A stretch of DNA of 64,000 nt from Xanthostigma xanthostigma (taxonomy: Eukaryota; Arthropoda; Insecta; Raphidioptera; Raphidiidae). The position numbers and the translations under genes were made by a program. Positions 63,270-64,000 of the stretch are shown piece after piece. The notes under the pieces are model-generated. The model ran no database searches, was not told where the DNA came from, and worked only from the letters and a program-made list of their open reading frames with translations. Where the stretch lies: positions 32,065,501-32,129,500 of the forward strand of contig OY754465.1 in assembly GCA_963575645.1 (NCBI GenBank). Reading direction: 5' to 3'. Position 1 is the stretch's first letter. Each line of letters opens with the position of its first letter.

Positions 63270-64000
63270 AGCATGTAAAAACTGCTTGTCTGCGTTTAAA
63301 TAATGGTTAATATGAAGTTTGCATTTTCTTATGAGAGAATGATCCAAACCTGAATGTTATAGTGTATATAGACTTACCTTCATGAAATAAAGCAATTTTG
63401 CCTATAAGGACTCATTTGCCCCTAATTGTCATAAAGCATGTAAAAACTGCTTGTATGCGTTTAATTAATGGTTAATATGCAGTTTGCATTTTCTTATGAA
63501 AGAATGATCCAAACCTGAATGTTATAGTGTAAATAGACTTACCTTTGTAAAATAAAGCAATTTTGCCTATAAGGACTCATTTGCACGCAATTGTCGTGAA
63601 GCATGTAAAAACTGCTTGTCTGCGTGAAAATGATAGTAAATATGCAGTTTGCATTTTCTTACGAGATAATGATCCAAACCTGAATGTTATAGTGTAAATA
63701 GACTTACCCTCATGAAATAAAGCAATTTCGCCTATAAAGACTCATTTGCACCTAATTGTCGTAAAGCATGTAAAAACTGCTTGTCTGCGTTTAAATAATG
63801 GTTCATATGCAGTTTGCATTTTCTTATGAGAGAATGATCCAAACCTAAATGTTATAGTGTAAATAGACTTACCTTTGTAAAATAAAGCAATTTTGCCTAT
63901 AAGGAAACATTTGCACGCAATTGTCGTGAAGCATGTAAAAACAGCTTGTCTGCGTTAAAATAATGTTTAATATGCAGTTTGCATTTTCTTATGAGAGAAT

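Larger units (their letters stand above)
58508..63693 (+). repeat. 7.5-kb higher-order repeat of the diverged subfamily, copy 2
   Basis: Counterpart of 50974-56158. The first differing base to the left is T at 58507 against A at 50973. Differences inside include GGAAACTATTGC near 59773 against GGAAACATTTGC near 52239, ACAGC near 61135, and TTTAATTAATGG near 63460. The offset of 7534 is 46 monomers less 56 bp, explained mainly by two 30-bp truncations lying between the copies. The last bases, about 63694 onward, instead follow 61382-61688 at offset 2312. Confidence 0.88.
1..64000 (+). repeat. 165-bp AT-rich satellite DNA array filling the window
   Basis: Every stretch of the window is a copy of one monomer of about 165 bp, taken here to begin at AGCATGTAAAAAC. 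Successive starts at 1, 166, 331, 496, 660 and 824 give spacings of 165, 165, 165, 164 and 164. About 388 copies fit, all in the same orientation, and the array runs off both ends. The consensus has 53 G or C in 165 bases. Stop codons occur in all six frames of the consensus (for example TAA at monomer positions 7, 27 and 32 forward, and TTA at 26, 60 and 88 for the reverse strand), so no open frame much longer than a monomer is expected. I saw no transposon, promoter context, RNA gene or unique spacer. This is typical of eukaryotic centromeric or pericentromeric satellites, but the family and species are not recognised. Which strand is called plus is arbitrary. Confidence 0.97.

Noticed and set aside
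1-64000. Possible protein-coding repeats, because 165 bp is 55 codons and an open frame would persist
   Set aside because: The consensus monomer has stops in all six frames, so open frames cannot run through successive monomers.
1-64000. CRISPR array or other bacterial direct-repeat system
   Set aside because: There are no unique spacers between short repeats; the entire 165-bp unit repeats head to tail, with no associated genes.
1-64000. CENP-B box
   Set aside because: I saw no sequence resembling the TTCG....A..CGGG pattern; the monomer has almost no GC-rich stretch. This does not argue against a centromere, as many lack the box.
1-64000. Inverted monomers or strand switches
   Set aside because: Reading through the window, every monomer has the same orientation; no reverse-complement copy was seen.
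1-64000. Assignment to a named plant or animal satellite family or species
   Set aside because: Length and base composition fit many families, and I could not match the sequence from memory; naming one would be a guess.

Overview
The whole window is one uninterrupted tandem satellite array. The monomer is about 165 bp (most copies 163-168 bp), roughly 68% A+T, always in the same orientation, with about 388 copies from base 1 to base 64000. I found no gene, RNA gene, transposon, telomeric repeat, CRISPR or other unrelated sequence. Every reading frame on both strands is closed by stop codons inside the consensus monomer, although 165 is divisible by three. A long single-orientation array of near-nucleosome-length monomers with higher-order repeats points to eukaryotic heterochromatin, possibly centromeric or pericentromeric. 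I do not recognise the family and cannot name the species; plant and animal are both possible.

Layout. (1) 1-39585: two copies of a very large higher-order repeat. Bases 1-17495 recur from 22256 at an offset of 22255 bp, and I saw only scattered differences plus one clean single-monomer deletion. The rest of the first unit contains a second copy (17433-21921) of its own bases 1607-6095 at an offset of 15826 bp. The unit also carries two related half-units about 7.3-8.4 kb apart. (2) 39586-44838: a patchwork of blocks copied from different parts of that unit (counterparts near 12.4-13.5, 4.2-6.7 and 14.1-16.0 kb). (3) 44839-50973: a looser mosaic of the same monomer types, with a 0.93-kb duplication at an offset of 1318 bp. 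(4) 50974-64000: a more diverged subfamily organised as a 7.5-kb higher-order repeat, itself holding a 1950-bp tandem duplication that includes a 135-bp truncated monomer.

The monomer has a nearly fixed centre (monomer positions about 42-82) and three variable patches (about 19-40, 83-118 and 135-165). Alternative states in the patches are linked, giving a limited set of monomer haplotypes that spell out the higher-order repeats. Every large offset I measured is a whole number of monomers after small counted indels. This is the signature of in-register unequal exchange or break-induced amplification. The most notable points are the hierarchical 22-kb repeat, the sharp change of subfamily near 51 kb, the conserved dyad-containing core as a possible protein-binding site, and a recurrent +3-bp insertion point beside that dyad. 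Coordinates of block edges come from reading diagnostic variants by eye and are good to within the conserved stretch between two variants.
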